Positions 60,708 to 64,000 of a stretch of DNA of 64,000 nt are shown here, one piece after another. Every line of letters starts with the position of its first letter. Position 1 is the first letter of the stretch. Made by a program: the position numbers and the translations under genes. The DNA lies in the NCBI RefSeq assembly GCF_014201095.1, contig NZ_JACHDN010000001.1, positions 992,001 to 1,056,000 of the forward strand, read 5' to 3'. This DNA comes from Cellulomonas hominis. Lineage in GTDB: Bacteria; Actinomycetota; Actinomycetes; Actinomycetales; Cellulomonadaceae. The notes under the pieces are model-generated. The model was not told the DNA's origin and searched no databases. It saw nothing but the letters and a program-made list of their open reading frames with translations.

Positions 60708-61567
60708 GGCTCCGGCTGGGCGGCGGGCGGCTCGGGGGCCGCCTCGGTCTCGGCCTCGGCGGTCACGGCGACCTCCCCGACCTCGACCACGACGTCGGCG
60801 GGCTCGTCCTCGGCGGGCCTGGCGACCGCGGTCGGCTCGACCACGAGGTCCCGCGCCACGGGCACGTCCGGCCACTCCGACGGCCGCGGCTCGACGTCCG
60901 TCTCGGAGTGCGCACCGCACCCGTGCTCGAGGGCCACGACCTTGCCGTCGTCCGGCGACCACTCGTTGACGCAGACGCCGAACACCGTGCCCAGCGGCCC
61001 CTGCAGCGGCACCAGGAACCCGCACGTCAGGCACGGCTCGGCGGACGCGACGGACCCGGCCGTCGCGGGGCCCTGCCGGCCGCGGTACCAGCGCTCGGCG
61101 GCCTCCGCGATCCCGACGGGCGACAGCACCCGGTTGCGCGCGAGGGCGAGCTCCCCGATCGCGACCTCGTCGACCTCGGGGTCGCCGGTCGGGACGAAGC
61201 CCGGTTCGAGGCGCGGGTCGTCCGCGCGGAACGGCAGCACGTCCCCGGGGCCGATGTCCCCCGGCCGCAGCCGCTCGTCCCACGGCACCCAGGCGGGCGC
61301 GAGGATCGCGTCGTCGCCGGGCAGCAGCACGGCTTCGCACACGGTGGCGGTACGGGCGCGCGGCACCCGGGACAGCGTGACCGTCCACACCCAGCCGCGG
61401 TAGCCGCGGGCGGTGCAGGCGAACCGGTGGGAGACCAGCCGGTCGGCGTCCACGGTGTAGCCGAGGTGCTCGCCGACGTCGGAGGCGTGCTCCGCGATCT
61501 CGAGCGCGGCGGAGCGGGCGAGCTCGACGGCGCCGCCGAGCACCGCGTCCTGGGTCGCTGCCGCCAT
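60704..61567 (-). CDS. DUF3027-family protein
   Basis: A 287-residue actinobacterial protein: DAVLGGAVELARSAALEIAE, HASDVGEHLGYTVDADRLVS, FACTARGYRGWVWTVTLSRV, LLPGDDAILAPAWVPWDERL, RPGDIGPGDVLPFRADDPRL. Near the C terminus is a Cys pair in EPCLTCGFLVPLQGPLGTVF, then VCVNEWSPDDGKVVALEHGC. It sits between the cold-shock gene and the sacsin-like gene with minimal spacing. The function is unknown. Confidence 0.88.
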   Translation of the reverse strand: MAAATQDAVLGGAVELARSAALEIAEHASDVGEHLGYTVDADRLVSHRFACTARGYRGWVWTVTLSRVPRARTATVCEAVLLPGDDAILAPAWVPWDERLRPGDIGPGDVLPFRADDPRLEPGFVPTGDPEVDEVAIGELALARNRVLSPVGIAEAAERWYRGRQGPATAGSVASAEPCLTCGFLVPLQGPLGTVFGVCVNEWSPDDGKVVALEHGCGAHSETDVEPRPSEWPDVPVARDLVVEPTAVARPAEDEPADVVVEVGEVAVTAEAETEAAPEPPAAQPEP

Positions 61568-61568
61568 C

Positions 61569-61952
61569 TCAGGCCTCGAGGTCGTCGGCCACGGCGCGCA
61601 GCAGGGCGGCGACCTGGGTGGCGCGGGACTTCTCGGGGTGGCGGCCGCGGCGCAGGTCGTTGCCGACCCGGTCGAGCACCTTGATGAGGTCCTCGACGAT
61701 GACCGCCATGTCGTCCGCGGGCTTGCGCACGGCCTTGGCCACGGACGGCACCGGGTCGAGCAGCTTGACCGCGAGCGCCTGCGGGCCGCGGCGGCCGTCG
61801 GCGACGCCGAAGTCGACGCGGGTGCCGGGCTTCGGGGTGCCGATGCCCGCGGGGAGGGCGGAGGCGTGCAGGAACACCTCGGTGCCGTCGTCGGCGGCGA
61901 TGAAGCCGAAGCCGCGATCGGTGTCGAACCACTTGACCTTGCCGGTGGGCAC
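61569..61952 (-). CDS. Cold-shock-domain protein with C-terminal extension
   Basis: A 127-residue protein. Residues 1-65 are a cold-shock domain with RNA-binding motifs (TGKVKWFDTDRGFGFIAADD, TEVFLHASALPAG). The next 60 residues form a helical, charged tail (VIVEDLIKVLDRVGNDLRRG) seen in actinobacterial CspA-like proteins. GTG 61952 has AGGGGA 6 nt upstream. First gene of the csp-DUF3027-ATPase-MFS operon. Confidence 0.93.
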   Translation of the reverse strand: MPTGKVKWFDTDRGFGFIAADDGTEVFLHASALPAGIGTPKPGTRVDFGVADGRRGPQALAVKLLDPVPSVAKAVRKPADDMAVIVEDLIKVLDRVGNDLRRGRHPEKSRATQVAALLRAVADDLEA

Positions 61953-61982
61953 TGCGATCCCCTGATGTCGTCGGAAGCGAGC

Positions 61983-62002
61983 GCGGCCCGACGTCGGGCC
62001 GC
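61983..62002. terminator. Perfect 20-bp palindrome between EAL/HDOD gene and csp
   Basis: GCGGCCCGACGTCGGGCCGC is self-complementary over all 20 bases. It lies about 72 bp after the EAL/HDOD stop and 31 bp upstream of csp, so it could be a terminator of the former or an operator of the latter. Confidence 0.4.
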
Positions 62003-62074
62003 ACGTCACCAGGCTACCGGCACCGCCGCGCACGCACCGCCGTCATCCGTGTGCCGGCGGCACCGGCGATCCCC

Positions 62075-63364
62075 TCAGCCGAGGGCCTCGGTGTCCGCGA
62101 GGTCGGCGCCGCCCTCGATCGCCTGCAGCCGGGTGGACGGCTGGTAGACCGTGGCGAGCAGGGCCCGGGCCTCGCGGAGCGCGGTCAGGTACACCAGCGA
62201 GACGTGCAGCGCGGAGTACGGGGACCGGATGCTCGGCGACGACTCCTCGGCGATCGCGTCCAGGTACGCGTCGAGCACGTCGCAGGCGGCGACCACCCGC
62301 GCGCTCGGCTGGGACCGGTGCAGTTCCGGGTCGAGGTCCGCGACCGGGACGTCCAGCAGCTCGGAGACGATGCGGACCAGCGCCTCGGTCGACGCCTCCA
62401 GCGGGTCCTGGGGCGCGAGGATCTCGGCGGCGCGGGTGCGGGCGAGCGCCATCAGCGGGATCTCGTCGTCGTGGTGACCGGCCGTGGCCAGCACCTCGAG
62501 GACCAGCATCGCGCGCAGCCGCTCCCGGCCCAGCAGCACGAGGGCCTGGTGCAGGTTGCGCACGGTGCGCCCGGCGCCGGACACGGAGTTGACGACGCGG
62601 AACACCTTGAGCGCGATCGCCGGGTCGGCGGCCGTCAGCCGGGCGAGCCGGCGGTACGAGACGCCGGGGTCCCCGAGCTGCACCAGCAGCCGGCCCGCGA
62701 CCATCGCGTGGTGCGCGAGCGCCGGCCGGGTGAGCACCGTCGGCCGGCGGAAGTGGTAGCCCTGGAACAGGTCGAAGCCGGCGTCCTGCGCGGCGAGGAA
62801 GTCCTCCTCGTCCTCGACGTGCTCGGCGACCAGCGCGGCGGTCGGGGCCTCGCGGCGCAGCCGGGCCGCGAACGACGCGAGCCGGTCGCCGAGGTCGGAC
62901 ATGTCGACCTTGACGTAGTCGGCGTACGGCAGCAGGCGCCACCGGGCGTCGCCGGGCACGAAGTCGTCCAGCGCGATGCCGAAGCCGAGGGTGCGCAGCC
63001 GCTCGATGCCGGCCACCACCTCGTCGTCCGCGGGGACCTGCTCGAGCACCTCGAGCACGACGCGGTGCGGGTCCAGCGCCACCGGCAGCTCGTCGACGAT
63101 GAACGACCGCGGCACGTTGACGAACAGGTCGCCGTTGCCCGCGAGGTCCTCGACGCCGAACTCCGTGAGCGTGGCGACGATGACCGTGGCCGTCGCCCGG
63201 TTGTCGTCGATGCCCGGGCGCACGCCGGACTCCTCGGCGTCGGCGCTGGCGCGGAACAGCAGCTCGTGCCCGATGGGACGGCTCAGGACGTCGTAGATGC
63301 CCTGCCGCGCGACGCACACCTCGTGCGTCGCTCCGGGCAGGTGCCCGGCGGTGATCGGGGCCAT
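62075..63364 (-). CDS. EAL/HDOD-domain signalling protein 2
   Basis: A 429-residue YuxH-type protein. EAL fold: CVARQGIYDVLSRPIGHELL, FVNVPRSFIVDELPV, VVLEVLEQVPADDEVVAGIE, LGFGIALDDFVPGDARWRLL, ADYVKVDMSDLGDRLASFAA, AEHVEDEEDFLAAQDAGFDL, FQGYHFRRPTVL. This EAL domain is better preserved than in protein 1 but still shows variant catalytic positions. HDOD: LARLTAADPAIALKVFRVVN. ATG 63364 has GGAAGGGA upstream; a longer ORF start at 63433 overlaps the predicted promoter. Its FliA-type promoter ties it to motility. Confidence 0.9.
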   Translation of the reverse strand: MAPITAGHLPGATHEVCVARQGIYDVLSRPIGHELLFRASADAEESGVRPGIDDNRATATVIVATLTEFGVEDLAGNGDLFVNVPRSFIVDELPVALDPHRVVLEVLEQVPADDEVVAGIERLRTLGFGIALDDFVPGDARWRLLPYADYVKVDMSDLGDRLASFAARLRREAPTAALVAEHVEDEEDFLAAQDAGFDLFQGYHFRRPTVLTRPALAHHAMVAGRLLVQLGDPGVSYRRLARLTAADPAIALKVFRVVNSVSGAGRTVRNLHQALVLLGRERLRAMLVLEVLATAGHHDDEIPLMALARTRAAEILAPQDPLEASTEALVRIVSELLDVPVADLDPELHRSQPSARVVAACDVLDAYLDAIAEESSPSIRSPYSALHVSLVYLTALREARALLATVYQPSTRLQAIEGGADLADTEALG

Positions 63365-63425
63365 GCGGGTCCCTTCCGGTCGGCCGCCCTCGTCTCGGGC
63401 CGCGCTGTGGCGTGACACCAGGTTC

Positions 63426-63451
63426 ATCGGCATCGTGACCGGGGACCTGAG
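63426..63451 (-). promoter_or_regulatory. FliA-type promoter of EAL/HDOD protein 2
   Basis: Minus strand reads CTCA-N16-GCCGAT, an exact match to the shared pattern, about 62 bp upstream of the ATG and 7 kb outside the flagellar cluster proper. Confidence 0.75.
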
Positions 63452-63475
63452 GGCCGCGACGGATGGACCCCCTGA

Positions 63476-64000
63476 TCAGCCCTGGGCGAGCCGGTCCAGC
63501 GCCAGCGCGGCGAGCACGGCGGGCCCGACCGCGAGGGCCTCGTCGGCGAACCGGGCCCCGGGCGCGTGGTTGTAGGCGGCGGTCGCGGGGTCGACCCCGG
63601 CGGGCGTGGCGCCCAGGCCGAGGTACGTGCCGGGCACCTCCTCCAGGACGTAGGAGAAGTCCTCCGCGCCGGGCAGCGGCTGGGGCGCCGGGTAGAAGGC
63701 CCGGTCCCCGAACAGCCCCCGGGGTGAGCCCCGCGAGCCGGTCGACCTCCTCCGGGGTGTTCACGGTGACCGGGTAGCCGCGCTGGTAGTCGACGGTCAC
63801 GGTGAGGCCGTGCGCGGCGGCGATCCCCTCGCACACCCGCGCGAACCGCTCGGGGACCCGGCTGTGCGCCTCCTCGGAGAACGAGCGGACCGTCGCCTCG
63901 ATCCGCGCCTCGCCGGGGATGACGTTGTCGGTGGTGCCCGCGTCGATGCGCCCCACGGTGACCACGACCGGGTCGAACGCGTCGAACTGCCGCGTCACCA
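63476..64000 (-). pseudogene. M20-family amidohydrolase/peptidase, C-terminal part, frameshifted
   Basis: The upstream frame reads FDPVVVTVGRIDAGTTDNVI, PGEARIEATVRSFSEEAHSR and VDYQRGYPVTVNTPEEVDRL, typical of M20 amidohydrolases (hippurate or N-acyl amino acid hydrolase type). Around a run of five C on the plus strand (63716-63720) the frame is lost. Shifted by one base, it resumes as LFGDRAFYPAPQPLPGAEDF, SYVLEEVPGTYLGLGATPAG and AYNHAPGARFADEALAVGPA to a stop at 63476. One G fewer in the run would restore it. The 5' part is outside the window. Real decay versus homopolymer sequencing error cannot be told. Confidence 0.85.

Noticed and set aside
63424..63834. 136-residue minus-strand frame
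   Set aside because: Off-frame reading of the broken M20 gene with Arg/Pro/Ser-rich composition.

Overview
The window is very GC-rich DNA from a motile Gram-positive actinobacterium, most likely Cellulomonas or a close relative. Grounds: no L/P-ring or FlgH/FlgI/FlgA genes, a FliA/WhiG-type sigma factor, a CsrA-FliW pair, an actinobacterial cold-shock/DUF3027/sacsin-like block, abundant GTG starts and many 4-nt stop/start overlaps. Genus is inference only.

Layout. (1) 1-573: the edge of a nucleotide-sugar dehydrogenase gene broken by an in-frame stop, then an NCS2 purine-type permease (706-2190). (2) 2299-17435, minus strand: chemotaxis genes cheA-cheW, four paralogous chemoreceptors, a ChvE-like sugar-binding lipoprotein, and cheB-cheR-cheY-cheX-cheY-cheX-like. 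(3) 17667-30116, minus strand: csrA, then (upstream) flbD-motA-motB-fliL-fliM-fliN-fliO-fliP-fliQ-fliR-flhB-flhA-flhF. (4) 30303-35970, plus strand: an island that splits the flagellar locus, holding an AraC regulator, a monooxygenase/SDR/aldehyde dehydrogenase operon and a Phd/PIN toxin-antitoxin pair. (5) 36088-49893, minus strand: flagellin, fliD-fliS-small gene, and the flgB-flgC-fliE-fliF-fliG-fliH-fliI-fliJ-(NlpC/P60)-fliK-flgD-flgE operon. (6) 50091-55831: fliA (minus), divergent from flgN-flgK-flgL-fliW-EAL/HDOD (plus). (7) 56072-63364: DUF2530, MFS transporter, sacsin-like ATPase, DUF3027, cold-shock protein and a second EAL/HDOD protein. (8) 63476-64000: the edge of a frameshifted M20 amidohydrolase gene.

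How it works together. The flagellar and chemotaxis operons share one promoter pattern, CTCA-N16-GCCGAT, always with a 16-bp spacer. Five sites match exactly, five match 9 of 10 positions, and the flagellin site matches 8 of 10. I read this as the FliA regulon. It also covers the ChvE-like protein gene and the EAL/HDOD gene at 62-63 kb, which tags them as motility genes. The flagellin mRNA leader carries a hairpin with GGA in its loop and a GGA-containing ribosome binding site. With csrA and fliW both present, this predicts a FliW-CsrA-flagellin switch. A perfect TGTGA-N6-TCACA site lies between fliA and flgN and suggests Crp/GlxR-type input at the top of the cascade.

Other points: several families of nested palindromic repeats near gene ends, a FlhF without its GTPase P-loop, a FliM without the usual N-terminal CheY-binding peptide, and two edge genes broken by single-base lesions.
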